From positions 90,043,038-90,107,037 of the forward strand of contig OV277856.1 of the NCBI GenBank assembly GCA_922989275.2: 64,000 bases of DNA, in the 5' to 3' direction. Below are positions 21,629 to 32,357 of this stretch, one piece after another. The notes below the pieces were generated by a model. It was not told the DNA's origin. It saw nothing but the letters and a program-made list of their open reading frames with translations, and made no database searches. Each line of letters opens with the position of its first letter. The first letter of the stretch is position 1. The position numbers and the translations under genes are program-made. The DNA comes from Gari tellinella. Lineage: Eukaryota > Mollusca > Bivalvia > Cardiida > Psammobiidae.

Positions 21629-22230
21629 AATTCTGCTTATAGAATCTGGTGATAAACAATAGACTTCAATATAATCTCCTTATGAGCAGAAATACAAACC
21701 AAATAACAGATATTTCTGGAACTAATGTTTTAATCTACATCCAGACTCTTTACAATGTTCCACCAACACCACCAGCTGATGAAAGCCTCATTTTCTTCAA
21801 ATCTATTAAATAAATTGATTTTCAACCATTTAAACATTCCGTATATACATGTACCACCAGCTCATACTGTTTGCAAAAGTTCAGAAACTTGTTTTTTACT
21901 CAAACTTTTATTATAAGGCTAAGCTGTTGAATATCTAAAACAAAATATCCAAATGAATCAATGAATCCCAACACTTTACATGCTACACAGAAATGTGAAA
22001 TTTCTCCAAACTAGGCTAACTTGAAAAGCTGTTAAAAACGGTCAAGCAAATTTCATGAATTATAGCCAATGTGTCTCACACATCCAACTGGGCCATGAAG
22101 ACCAACAATCAAAGGAGCTATCACAACACAATGCCTTTGGTCACAACTACATGTATTGAAGTACATTCCTAGTTAAACTCCCAAAACAACAATCATTCTA
22201 ATACTGTGTAATGGCATTTCAGCAGAATGG
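21629..22230. other. No recognisable feature
   Basis: Intronic AT-rich sequence without palindrome or coding signal. Confidence 0.45.
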
Positions 22231-22234
22231 TGGC

Positions 22235-22375
22235 AGCATCATGCAGGACAAAGTAATACAGAAAGCTCCAAAGAAACTTTCTGTATTACTGTTGGTCTAC
22301 ACTAGGCTACAATCTGTCTTAACAATTACATGAAGCTCTTTTGAACGATTGCCTATGATAGGTGTGGCAGTATGT
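22235..22375. mobile_element. HP-C-type MITE, ends decayed
   Basis: Core CATGCAGGACAAAGTAATAC, AGAAAGCTCC and a complementary right arm (ctttctgtattactgttggt). Confidence 0.55.
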
Positions 22376-22536
22376 GGGTAGAATTTTTTTTTACCATTAA
22401 ATCTACAATTCAACAAAGGGAGACAACCTATTGTCTTTCTTTTTGTGATGAGTTTCCTTTCTACTTCCCCTTTTTACTTAAAACAACAATGATGTCAACA
22501 CTAATGCCCCAAGAATGTCTTGAAATCTAGTCTTAA

Positions 22537-22774
22537 CCCTTTACTTCATAGATACACAGTTTAATGCCTCTAATTTTTCCCTCCACTGAAGAAAACAGTC
22601 CCAATTTATACAGTCATGAATGTGTATCACAACAAATATTGTTTTTACTCTAGTAGGTGGTAGGTTAAAGGAGGCTGAAAGAAAAGCAGAATGCACCTTA
22701 AGGCACATTCTGCGTTACTTTCAACCTGCTTTAAGTGGTCACCTGTCATCAAAACTATACTATGGAGTAAAGGG
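22537..22774 (+). mobile_element. HP-A MITE, perfect TTAA flanks
   Basis: CCCTTTACTTCATAGATAC to TATGGAGTAAAGGG, TTAA at 22533-22536 and 22775-22778. Core at 22665-22735 around GCACCTTAAGGCAC. Confidence 0.9.
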
Positions 22775-23144
22775 TTAACTTTGTTTTGTGCAAATTAGAG
22801 AAAAGGAATCAAGCAAAAATCAAAAACCACAAAATCTCCATCAATTGCAAAGTTTTTTCTTCCAATCCACCTTTGAAGCCTGGTAATTGTAGAGAAGTGC
22901 TTCCAACGGCTATGTATTGCTGTAGGACACATTTCAAAGGCAGCAAACAGAATGCAGCTTTCTAATAATACATATATCTATAGGACAAATATACCACTTA
23001 CCTTTACTGCCGCCAATACCAGTTTAGTTGGCTGTTGTCCATTATTGTTCAAGGTCCACACTTATCTATTATTATTTCCATAGCCTACCTCAAAGCCTTG
23101 GTGCAGCAGATGTTGGTTTGAATGTTAAAAGCAACTTCTATTTA

Positions 23145-23568
23145 CAGTAAAACCTGTATGTATGGGATATTTAATCAACAGACATGGAGATGTCTAAAGA
23201 CACATGACTGCTAACTGCGAAACAAAAGTAATGCAGAAAGCTCCAAAATGGGCATTTCTGCATTGCTTTTATCATGCATTAAGCTATAACCTTTCTGTAA
23301 GATTGACAATTCAACAATTCAGTAGACGTTTAACCATTCCCTCCAAAGAAGAGCCACTGAGCACATCTACATACTCTTCCACATAAATGACATTACTGAA
23401 TATTCTTTATTAAATTGAATACAGATGACAGCTTAAGGCAAGGTAAAAGTCAAGCTGGATGCTCCAAAAGGAGGTTTATGCTTTACTTTTAACTTGCTTT
23501 AAGCAGTATGTTGCCCTAATTCATTCCCCCGATGACTGTAGAGGAAATGGTTAATACAGGTTTGACTG
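23145..23568. mobile_element. HP-C MITE interrupted by HP-L
   Basis: CAGTAAAACCTGTATG to ATACAGGTTTGACTG with TA at 23143-23144 and 23569-23570. Core near 23210-23284 (GCAGAAAGCTCC). The right end resumes after the HP-L insertion. Confidence 0.85.
23344..23550. mobile_element. HP-L MITE nested in HP-C
   Basis: CCATTCCCTCCAAAG to TGTAGAGGAAATGG with TTAA at 23340-23343 and 23551-23554. Core palindrome GCTTAAGGCAAGG...CTTGCTTTAAGC spans 23432-23506. Confidence 0.82.
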
Positions 23569-23708
23569 TACAATGAGTGTTGCTTTCTGATTCATTACAC
23601 AACAACATGGATAAATGTTGATACATTATCACAGAGATTCAGCATAATTAATTTTCTTGCTACTGTGACAAAGGAGCAAAAGCAAGACTGAGGTATTGCA
23701 TGTATTCC

Positions 23709-25573
23709 AGGGTCCAAGGTTATAAAGCTTTTCAGTTGAGTCTAAAGTCTTTCTCAAGCATTTGATTGGTCAGATTTGAGCCTAGGCTCAAATCTGACCA
23801 ATTAAATGCTTGAGAACACACTCAAATGCAAATATAGTACGGCTGTGCATTGGCAAGATTTTCCTTCACGATACGTATCCCGATATTTCATTTTCACAAC
23901 GATACATATCACGATATATATTGCCTGTGAGAATAAAATGCAATATGTATTGCAATATTTAGGACGTGATACAATACGTATCATGATACGGGCGTTTAAA
24001 TATAAACACAACAGTTGTTAAGTTTGCAACCACCCTAATGTGTAGTTTAAAAACTATATGTAATGTAAACGTATGTTGTTTGAAGGGGGTGGGGGGTTCA
24101 CTTCAAAAAGTACATATAGCTATATATTTTCATTTTGCCTTTGTTAACATTCTTTTTTCTATTTCTATTTCTATTTATTACTTCTACGTCATCAATCCTG
24201 ATGATTATGAGAAGGGGCACTTTTTAGGTGCAAAATTCGGACTGTACCCAGCCAAACAGTTTTTATTCTAATGAGACAGTTTGTAATAAAGTGTCCATAA
24301 CTGGACCATAACTGTTTGCACCTAATACTTTATAATCAATTAAATTATTTGATCATTAAAAGTAGAACTTTTGATAGAGTTGTTGTACATAGCATATGCT
24401 ACTCCTTTCAAAGTTGCAACACATAACTAAGCTAGATATAATGTCTCCTGAATTTACACACGTTTGGTTCGAACAATTCTAAATTGTTTTTATAAACAAG
24501 TTAAATAACAATTAAGGGCTATTCAAGTTAAATATATCAGCCCATGAAAGGCACTTTCGAATCTGACCTTCTACTTTTACAAAAAAAAAGTTTATTAAAA
24601 TGTGAATTTTAATGGTATGAACTACATTCACAACCAAACCAATCCCTTTAACTCAGGGGTGCAGACATCCCATGTCCGACTCGTCCGTCCCGTACATTTG
24701 GAGACCCGGACGAATTGATTATTGTATTTCAATTATCCGCGAACAAACACAGAATCAGGATAATATTATATTGGAAGCCTAAATCTGCCTTTAGATCTGA
24801 CCAAAAACAGCTACAAATTCAAAGAAATTGAAATATTCCGCTACTTCTGACGTGTATTTACTGTTGAGACGTTTGATCGACAGGTGTCCCGCTGGTTATC
24901 AGCATCAATGACCATTCGTCATTTCACTCACTGCAATTTTCAGGTAACAGCGGATAAGAAGAATGTGTTCACTAAATAAGCTGACGAATAACGATTCGGA
25001 ATAGTTTTTGCGGCGTATAAGCGATGCAAAGTAATTGAAATTGTTTTCTTTGTAAACCTGTTTAAAGCTCGGGAAAAATTCCCTGTAACAGTCAGAACCA
25101 CTGTGAAATAATAAAGAAGAGGTTATTTTAATTTTCTGATGCTTCAACACGAGCGAAATCGTCTGTAGTTAGGTCCGTAATTGTTTTTAAACCATTAAGT
25201 CTGTGTCCGTGTTTTAGCCCTAATCTTAAAATAAGGTCACATCCGTTTCAACATTTGTTTATTACATGATTGACAGCTAAGCAGACGATGGAAACGTTTC
25301 TTGTAAGAAAAGACAGTAATGAACTTCTTTGTTTTTAAACTTTAGGAATAAGTTTGTGATAGCTTTGTAGTTTTGTTTGTTTGATTCAACGAAAAGTAAA
25401 ACGCGATGCACGATATTTGACAACCGTATCGATGTATCGCAGGGCTGATGAATGTATTGCATCGTGATACATCGCAGACTTCATTTACAAGCCGATACAG
25501 ACATTGTAGGGTAAGCACATCGCAATACATCGATGAATCGTTACACCACTAAAATATAGCCTTGGAACCAGAA
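23709..25573. mobile_element. HP-F MITE interrupted by a hAT-like element
   Basis: Starts AGGGTCCAAGGTTATAAAGC; palindrome at 23753-23814 (GATTTGAGCC / GGCTCAAATC centre). The body stops at 23837 and the family's end (ATATAGCCTTGGAACC) appears at 25554-25569, after the insertion. Confidence 0.75.
23838..25551. mobile_element. hAT-like non-autonomous element, 1,714 bp
   Basis: Flanked by the perfect 8-bp duplication AAATATAG (23830-23837 and 25552-25559), as hAT transposons make. Ends TACGGCTGTGCATTG and (complement) TAGTGGTGTAACGATTC, both followed inside by CGATAC-rich sequence. No transposase frame of useful length; internal open frames are under 85 codons. Confidence 0.75.
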
Positions 25574-25789
25574 ACTTTCAACTGGTGCAACCACTCCAGT
25601 GAATGGAAAAGCAAAACCTCAAGTCTTTCATAATGCATTTAGCATTTCTATACAGAGCTCAAGCTAATATTCTGAAATAATTAAAAAATATTTCTTCATA
25701 AATGATTATAACATTTTGAAGAATAGAAAGACAGGCAGAAAAGGTTGAAGCCTATATTGTCAAAGAGCATCAACAGTTGCCCCACCCAC
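25560..25789. other. Intron adjoining the Thr286 exon donor
   Basis: No repeat identified. Confidence 0.4.
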
Positions 25790-25873
25790 CTTGAGCTTCC
25801 TGCGTGCGTTGAATTTCTTCAAGCAATCAACAGTCTCCTGTCTGTGAACAGCAGCAGCCACACGTTCCCGTTG
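25790..25873 (-). CDS. CaMKII: CaMKII exon, autoregulatory segment with Thr286 (human alpha 273-300)
   Basis: 84-nt exon, phase 0 at both ends, 28 codons: [20 protein letters not shown] then FNARRKLK. It holds the autoinhibitory helix, with Thr in RQET equal to Thr286, whose autophosphorylation gives Ca2+-independent activity, and the first half of the calmodulin-binding helix (FNARRKLK). The acceptor is ctcatttcag (ct at 25874-25875) and the donor is GTGGGT (ac at 25788-25789). Human positions Ser279, Cys280 and Met281 are Ala, Ala and Val here. The rest of the calmodulin site (GAILTTML) would be on a later exon, not found between 1 and 25789. Confidence 0.97.
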
Positions 25874-26009
25874 CTGAAATGAGACAAAATCAAGTGTACA
25901 GATATGTACATGTACCCTCTCACTATTCAAATATACCCAAACATCGGGTTTTTCCCAGTTTGGCATTTAGTCAAGTCCATGTCTAGCCATCATTATCAAT
26001 ATACATGCA

Positions 26010-26140
26010 GAGATCCATTTATACATTGTGGCTGCTTAATGCAGTACCAAAGTAATGCTGAAAACCTCCATAGAAGATTTCAGCATTATACTTTAGTTCT
26101 GTATGAAGCAGCCTTCTATGTTACAGACTATATAACCATG
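26010..26140. mobile_element. HP-C-type relic
   Basis: GGCTGCTTAATGCAGTACCA, AAGTAATGCTG and AGCATTATACTTTAGTTCTG with a diverged loop. Confidence 0.5.
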
Positions 26141-26498
26141 GATATCGGCAGAATGATGGCCATTCATGTTTGTACTTTAAAGCCTAATTAATTTCTTCAT
26201 ATAAATACATACAAATGTGATAGGACAAAATACAATTAAGTTTTGTGAGAAGCAGGAGGTCATTGTTCAGATTAACAATCATTTACTGTTATAATACTGG
26301 TTTAAAAACATATATGGTTACATTGAATAAGGATCAAATATTCCTCACTAGCTTCTCAATTTTTTAGCAAAATTTCCATATTTAAAATCATACACATTGT
26401 ATTTGAAAGCTGTAAAATTGTCTTAAGTGTATCAAGAATAATCTAATGAAAATATTTGAGTATATATATATAGACTTAGCATTAATTATCTATTGTAC

Positions 26499-26832
26499 CA
26501 AACTCGGGATAAGTGGTAGTAAACTGAAATAGTTTCATCACCAAGCCCTATGTTGTAAGTACTCATTTGGTTCATGTCTAGGAGACAATTCTAATGACTA
26601 TTCACAATACAGGTATTGGTAGACACATACAGTCAAACTTCGATAACTCGAACTCGGTTATGTCAAACATATCCGTAGTTCAAAGTTAAAACGTGGCTTA
26701 GCCACGTTTTAACTTTGAACTACGGGTATGTTCGTCTCAAATATCGGTTAGTTTGAGTTAAGTGAATTTGAGATATCGAAATTCGACCGTACTGGTTTTG
26801 GTTTTTGAAAAACTCTCCTCATCTGGAGCTAT
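26499..26832. mobile_element. HP-G MITE interrupted by HP-H
   Basis: Left part ggataagtggtagt and half palindrome (gtactcatttggttcatgtc); right part gaaaaactctcctcatctgg, agctatggg. HP-H lies between. Confidence 0.7.
26630..26789. mobile_element. HP-H MITE nested in HP-G
   Basis: 160 bp, CAGTCAAACTTCGATAACTC to GATATCGAAATTCGACCG, TA at 26628-26629 and 26790-26791. Palindrome AAAACGTGGCTTAGCCACGT spans 26668-26732. Confidence 0.88.
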
Positions 26833-26839
26833 GGGTACT

Positions 26840-27230
26840 CTTCTCCCAGAAGATTAAACACTCTAAGGCCTTAATTTAGAGAAAGTGAGTCATTTGATGA
26901 CAAGAAGAGAAAGACATGATTCAAGGAGCAAGATTAACTCTTAACTATGCCTATATATTGTTATCAAAATGTTTATGTACACAACTTGTTATCAAAGTTT
27001 TTTTTAAAGTTTAAATTCAAAAGAAGTTGTAACAAAATATGTAAATTTATTCTGCTTATCTTAAGAGCTTTTTATCCTTGTGTGTTTACACAGCCATGAG
27101 CTATTTGTTTATGTGTGTGTGTTTTAGTTCAGTATGAATAACAATACAATACACAGAGCTATTCTTGTCCGAACATCAACAATTCATATATAACTTATCC
27201 CAATTAACACCTAGTATCTCCCAAAAAGGA
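26840..27230. other. No recognisable feature
   Basis: Intronic AT-rich sequence; a short GT run at 27113-27122. Confidence 0.4.
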
Positions 27231-27233
27231 CAT

Positions 27234-27291
27234 TTGCAAAAAGTGTAGACACAGACAAAACCCTGTCTTATCAAGATCTACACTGCTTGCT
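27234..27291. mobile_element. HP-E-type core relic
   Basis: TTGCAAAAAGTGTAGACACA ... AAGATCTACACTGCTTGC, an imperfect palindrome. Confidence 0.45.
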
Positions 27292-27556
27292 TTTACCTGT
27301 AATTTGTTTGCTATATGGATGACAAGAATTATGCATTTATAAATACTACCCTAAAATTGAAAACCAACTTTTCCATAAGGTATCGTGGAATGATTGATTT
27401 AATTATACAGGGAGAAATGTAACAATCAAATGATTGGATAATGTTATAATGTTAATTATAGTATAAAAGATGCAATGAAGTGGCTAATTTGCAATTCAAA
27501 AATATATAGATATGCCTGCCATTCAAGCCTGCCATGACAGCATGTGCTTTGACATG

Positions 27557-27750
27557 CAGTCAAACCTCAGTGTAAACTCACCATTATAAACAACTATGAA
27601 TAAATTTTAAGACAGGCTACAGCTTAATGCAGGATAAAAGTAATGCAGAAAGCTCCTTCAGGAGCTTTCTGCATTACTTTTTTCCTGTATTAAGCAAGCA
27701 CCTGTCTTTACTGGTCTCCAGTGATTGGTTGTTGGCCACGGGTTTGACTG
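27557..27750. mobile_element. HP-C MITE, full length
   Basis: 194 bp, CAGTCAAACCTCAGTG to CCACGGGTTTGACTG, TA intact on the right (27751-27752). Core at 27622-27695: GCTTAATGCAGG, GCAGAAAGCTCC and complement, bounded by TTAA. Confidence 0.88.
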
Positions 27751-27752
27751 TA

Positions 27753-28420
27753 TATCAAGGAGTAGTGTGGTAAATTCTTGCCCTAGTCATACAATCATGC
27801 TTATCAAATGTACCCATAATGGAACTGAGAATAAGGCTCGATTTCCTAATAGAATATACCCAGATCAGTGAGTCATGGTCAGGCTCTACATTAAAGAGGG
27901 AATATACCTCAACCAAACATAATAGTAGAATTGTATCTGAGTCAGTGTTCTTAGATTACGAGAAATGTGTGCTCTTAGATTATGAGAAATTATGACAAAT
28001 CTTTTGAATGGAAATATATTTTTGACAAGTTTATGTAAATAAATCTTCAACTCAAAAATGAAATAGATACATGAAAAATTGCAATCTAAACATTGGCCAT
28101 GACTTATACCCTACAATGAAATGGTTTCACCAATGGGCAGGTAATTAAAGCTCATTCGCACATTAAAGTAACAGCCTAGACAATACCCACCTCACAATAT
28201 CTCCTATACATTACCCAACTCAATATATATAAATTATAGCCTATTCATAACAAGATCTTTGTGTAACAATGAAAGGGGGAAAAAACTAAAAAGATCTCCC
28301 AAAAATAGAAGTGGCTTTCAATAATTGTAAAGACTAGGTAAAAAAAATTAAGGTACATATGAATGGTCCAGAATGAATGAAATACGTGGGTAATCAGTTT
28401 TCCAATTTTCAATATAGCAA
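27753..28420. other. No recognisable feature
   Basis: Intronic AT-rich sequence; nothing identified. Confidence 0.4.
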
Positions 28421-28423
28421 GTA

Positions 28424-28632
28424 CAGTAAAACCTCGGTATTACGACCACTGTTTTGAAGGCTAATTGATTGTATAAAAGACAGGTGACAGCTTAAAGCAA
28501 GGTGACAGTAAAACAGAAAGCTCCTGAAGGATCTTTCTGATTTACTGTCACATTGCTTTAAGCAGTCACCTGTCGTAAACTCCTAATAATCAACAAAATA
28601 ATTATGTTGGCCGTAATATGGAGGTGTTACTG
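28424..28632. mobile_element. HP-B MITE
   Basis: CAGTAAAACCTCGGTATTAC to ATATGGAGGTGTTACTG, TA at 28422-28423 and 28633-28634. Core GCTTAAAGCAAGGTGACAG... at 28491-28563. Confidence 0.9.
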
Positions 28633-28634
28633 TA

Positions 28635-28835
28635 CAGTAAAAACCCCATATAACAAACACTGAACAGTAAACTGATTGCACCTAAGACAGACACCTTAAA
28701 GCAAGATGCAAATAAGCAGAAGTCTCCAATAGATATTTTCTGGTTTACTCTCATCTTGCTTTCAGCAGCCATCTGCCTTCAACATTGAAATTAAATCTTA
28801 ATACTGTAAGTGGTTTTACTAGAGGGTGTTTACTG
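28635..28835. mobile_element. HP-B MITE, second copy abutting the first
   Basis: CAGTAAAAACCCCATATAAC to TAGAGGGTGTTTACTG; its left TA is the right TA of the previous copy, right TA at 28836-28837. The core is diverged (ccttaaagcaagatgcaaat). Confidence 0.85.
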
Positions 28836-29085
28836 TACAAAAACATTCTATTTCTAGCAGTCTGTGTGCTATAAAAAGCTTACTATAGCAGCTCTAGATA
28901 TAAACCACTGACACTCTGGCACAATCACATTGCTTTGTTTATATAAGGAACAGTTTTAAGTTTTAAAGAAGTGTTTTACAAGATCCTCTATATGGTACAT
29001 AATTTATACAAACTTGTGTCCCTAATTCCAAGTTTTACCAAAGTTGTGTCTTATGAAACGTTTCCCCTTAATCAGTACAGTCCCA

Positions 29086-29472
29086 CTATTAACCTCTCCA
29101 AAGAAAGCACATGTTTAAAGGGCAAGGCAAGTGTTTACATAAAGCAAGATGAAAGACCAGAAGACTCCAATAGGAGATTTCTACTTTACCTACATCGTGC
29201 ATTAACCCATTACTTCTTAGCCTTTTTCTAGCTTTAAAAACTGGTGACCACTTAAAGCAGGTTGAAAGTAAAGCAGAATGTGCCTTAAGGCACATTCTGC
29301 TTTACTTTCAGCCTGCTTTAAGCTACCATCTGTAAGGATATAGAAAAAAATTCTTCTGGTACATATATTCTTGGCTGTATAAATTGGAACTATTTTCTTC
29401 AGTGATGGAATAAATAGAGGTGTAAAAAGGCGTTTTTAAGGGGTAATGGGTTAAGCTGACATTCTGTCTTAA
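29086..29472. mobile_element. Decayed B/L-type MITE hosting HP-A
   Basis: Core arms acataaagcaagatgaaaga and ctttacctacatcgtgca, with the rest (gctgacattctgtctt) resuming after HP-A. Ends uncertain. Confidence 0.5.
29207..29450 (-). mobile_element. HP-A MITE, perfect TTAA flanks, nested
   Basis: CCCATTACTTCTTAGCC to TAAGGGGTAATGGG, TTAA at 29203-29206 and 29451-29454. Core at 29250-29323 around GTGCCTTAAGGCAC. The target TTAA is at the base of the host's hairpin (cgtgcaTTAAgctg). Confidence 0.9.
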
Positions 29473-29689
29473 CCCCTTCCTCAATAGGTAATGGTGCAAA
29501 ATTCCTATATTTAACTGTGTTTAGCATAGATAACAGCATAAAGCAAGATGAAGGTAAAGCAGAAAGCTTCTTTAGGAGCTTTCTGCTTTACATTCATCTT
29601 GCTTTTAGCTAGCAGCCGTACTAAAAAAAACTGAATATCAATTTGTGGTTCTTATGTGGAGAAATAAGGTGCTTCTGTGGAGGAAAGGG
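29473..29689. mobile_element. HP-L MITE, perfect TTAA flanks
   Basis: CCCCTTCCTCAATAG to CTGTGGAGGAAAGGG, TTAA at 29469-29472 and 29690-29693. Core at 29543-29612 with AAAGCAAGATGAAGGTAAAG and GCAGAAAGCTTC. Confidence 0.88.
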
Positions 29690-29693
29690 TTAA

Positions 29694-30190
29694 ACCCCAA
29701 TGAACCTATCCATGAAAGTTCTTTACAGCGGTCATGACAGCATGACTGTACTGTACTTATACCTACCACCTACAAGTCCCTTTAAGGAACAACCCCTTCT
29801 ACAATACTTACAGGGATGATAACAACTGCCCCCATGTGTCATTGGGGCCAAGAATTAAAAGTTAATCCACGACACAATAAAATCCCTTCCCTCTGAACTT
29901 CTACCATTCCTGATGTAAAGAAAACTTACTGTGCTGTCCTTGTAAACATAACCAATGGGGTCTATTTACTCAACTGGGGAGCATTTTATTTATATTGAAT
30001 GACCTATTGTATAAACACTAGATCCTAGCACAGCCTAGCTCTCTGTAATCGGGGTGGATCAAACTAGGACAGAGATCAAATAATCACAAATTAGTACTAT
30101 CAACAGACTGAAAGAATCTATTGTTTCTCATGACAGATTTGGTGCAGATTACAATTAAACTTGTCATCGGCAACCCTTTCTTTGAGGAAC
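29694..30190. other. No recognisable feature
   Basis: Intronic sequence without palindrome or coding signal. Confidence 0.4.
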
Positions 30191-30194
30191 TGTA

Positions 30195-30362
30195 CAGGAT
30201 ATCAAAGACATGTTACTGCTAAAACAGGGTTAAATAATGCAGAAAGCTCCTAAAGGAGCTTTCTGCATTATTTATATCCTGCATTTAGCAACCACCTGTA
30301 TAACTATCACAGACTGCTAATTGGGCACTGTATTGTATGGTCGCTTAAAACAGGTGTAACTG
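30195..30362. mobile_element. HP-C MITE
   Basis: Right end TAAAACAGGTGTAACTG with TA; perfect loop hairpin GCAGAAAGCTCCTAAAGGAG at 30238-30265. The left end is decayed. Confidence 0.75.
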
Positions 30363-30886
30363 TACATGCTAAACATGAAAATCATCTTACACCATGAAAA
30401 TCAACAAAAACAAATCTAGATGGTTTGGCAGATTTGTACATAAAAAACATTGTTTACAACTGTAGCAATTTAACCATAGAAGATGATATTGGGTTTTGTT
30501 CTTAGTTCTCAATGCACTTAGTTGAATAGCTATTGCTATAACTCATGAAGAAGATATCCCTGCCTTTGAAAGAGGGCCACCATGGTAGGAAATATTATAA
30601 GCAAACAATATACTCGGAGGCCTTATAAAAAATCTTGTCAAATAGAAGGCAGTCTAAATGATATGTATACATGTATTGAAAGAAAGAAGGTTAAACTCAG
30701 TCTTGACCCACTGATCTCTTAATTTCCCAGCCCCTCCAAAAATAAACTAATATGAGTATACAGCCATTCCCCCCTTATTTTATTCCTTTCACCAAGTGCA
30801 AACCCATTGTACAATCCCTCTTACTTTGGTCATCCCAACTCGATATTCATGCTCCTATTCATAACCTAGCACTATCATAGTTCAGT
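30363..30886. other. No recognisable feature
   Basis: Intronic AT-rich sequence. Confidence 0.4.
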
Positions 30887-30888
30887 TA

Positions 30889-31273
30889 CAGTAAGACCTT
30901 GGTCAACAGCCATTCATTGATGATATATGTTTATTTCTCACATACATTAAAACTTAACCCATTACCCCATAGCCTCTTACTAGTATTGAAGATAAGGGAC
31001 TACTTAAAGCAGGTTGAGAGTAAAGCAGAATGTGCCTTAAGGCACATTCTGCTTTATTTTCAGCCTGATTTAAGCTATTATCTGCTAGAGTATAGAAATT
31101 ATTTCTTATGATACATACTCATGACGTTATACATTGGAACTGTTTTCTACAATGGAGGAATGAAATAAAGGCATAAAAATGCGTATTTATGGGGTAATGA
31201 GTTAATGCAGAATGAAAGTATTGTAGAAATCCTTAACTGGAGCTATCTGCATCAGTTTATCTTTTATCCTGAA
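30889..31273. mobile_element. HP-C MITE hosting HP-A in its core arm
   Basis: Left end CAGTAAGACCTTGGTC at 30889. The core arm continues after the insertion as TTAATGCAGAATGAAAGTAT. The right end is decayed. Confidence 0.65.
30958..31201 (-). mobile_element. HP-A MITE, perfect TTAA flanks, nested
   Basis: CCCATTACCCCATAGCC to TTTATGGGGTAATGAG, TTAA at 30954-30957 and 31202-31205. Core at 31005-31075 around GTGCCTTAAGGCAC. Confidence 0.92.
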
Positions 31274-31275
31274 TA

Positions 31276-31432
31276 ACCTCTTTCCTTCACATAAGAACAT
31301 TTATGATGTTTACTGCAGGTGACAGTATAAAGCAGAAAAAAGGGAAAGCAGGAGTTTTCTGCTTTTCATTTAATTTGGTTTAAGTGGTCACCTGTGTAGT
31401 ATATTGGCACTGGTGGATATGGGTGAAAGGGT
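31276..31432. mobile_element. HP-L MITE, decayed
   Basis: CCTCTTTCCTTCACATAAG on the left and GGGTGAAAGGGTAA on the right; short core gtataaagcagaaaaaaggg / ttttctgcttttcatttaat. Confidence 0.6.
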
Positions 31433-31473
31433 AATGCATTCATCTGTCTTAAAACAGCAAAAGGATCTATAAC

Positions 31474-31711
31474 CCTTTCACCTTAATAGCCTGTTTATAG
31501 TATTGAAAGCAAGTATCACTTAAAGAAGGTTGAAAGTACAGCAGAATTGATCATTCTGCTTTATTTTCAACATGCTTTAAACTCCTATCTAGAAAGGTAC
31601 TGGAAATGTGACCTATGTTTCATGTGAAGAAATTCCAAACTCCAAGGGACTTCTTGTCTTAGTGTATGAAATAATTAGAGGCATAAAAAGGCATATTTAT
31701 GGAGTAATGAG
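31474..31711 (-). mobile_element. HP-A MITE
   Basis: CCTTTCACCTTAATAGCC to TATGGAGTAATGAG, TTAA at 31712-31715. Core at 31515-31577 with a shortened loop (GAATTGATCATTC). Confidence 0.82.
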
Positions 31712-31715
31712 TTAA

Positions 31716-32355
31716 ATGGCTGTTCAACACAAGTTTGTATAGATATAGTTTGTGCTTCATGTTAGTGAGACGGCTTTGCTTTATGCAGCTGTTGTTGTTG
31801 TTGTTTAAATAGAGAAGCAATGAGCAACAGCACATTCACGATGCTTGGAATCAATCACCATTTGTTATGACAACAGCTAAGTCATATCTTAATGTGCTAT
31901 TTTAACATGCAAGAAATAAATAATTGAAAAATAATTATATATGTCTTGAAAAGATGCAAATGGACAAGATCTAATTAACTTAAGTTGATATGCTTATTTT
32001 TATGATTAAAATGTTTTTAGAAAATGAAGAAGTTTGCATTCTAACAATTATTTCTACAGATGTTATAAAGACCAAAAGCTAAAGTAAAAAGATAAATAAC
32101 TTACAATGCATAAAGAGTTTTGATCTAGATCCTAATCACTTATATCTGACCAGGATCCAAAAATGTTAAACTTTTTTTTTTTTTAGATATAAAATTAAAT
32201 CTGAAAATGTTTGCAGACAAAAAGATTTGATGCAGATAAGATATATTATATAACAGAATTAACAATCAGAATTGTAACACATTTAACTTCAATTTCAGTA
32301 ACTTAACGAGTACAGCTACACTTCAATATCTTCAATTTCAAGGTCCCTATGTAAA
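31716..32355. other. Intronic; HP-D relic only
   Basis: A weak palindrome gatctagatcctaatcactt ... gaccaggatcc near 32121-32158, a GTT run at 31790-31804 and a T run at 32169-32184; nothing else. Confidence 0.4.
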
Positions 32356-32357
32356 TA

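Larger units (their letters stand above)
1..25789 (-). other. CaMKII: CaMKII intron downstream of the Thr286 exon (partial)
   Basis: The exon expected next would encode GAILTTMLATRNFS. No minus-strand sequence encoding it was found here, so the intron appears to exceed 25.7 kb. It contains the LINE relic, both SINEs, both 161-bp arrays and a hAT-like element. The alternative is that this region also contains another gene I cannot recognise. Confidence 0.6.

Noticed and set aside
22995..23050. Possible minus-strand exon end (GGCAGTAAAG then GTAAGTGG)
   Set aside because: Good donor but no convincing acceptor, and the peptide (NNNGQQPTKLVLAAVK) matches no CaMKII segment I know.
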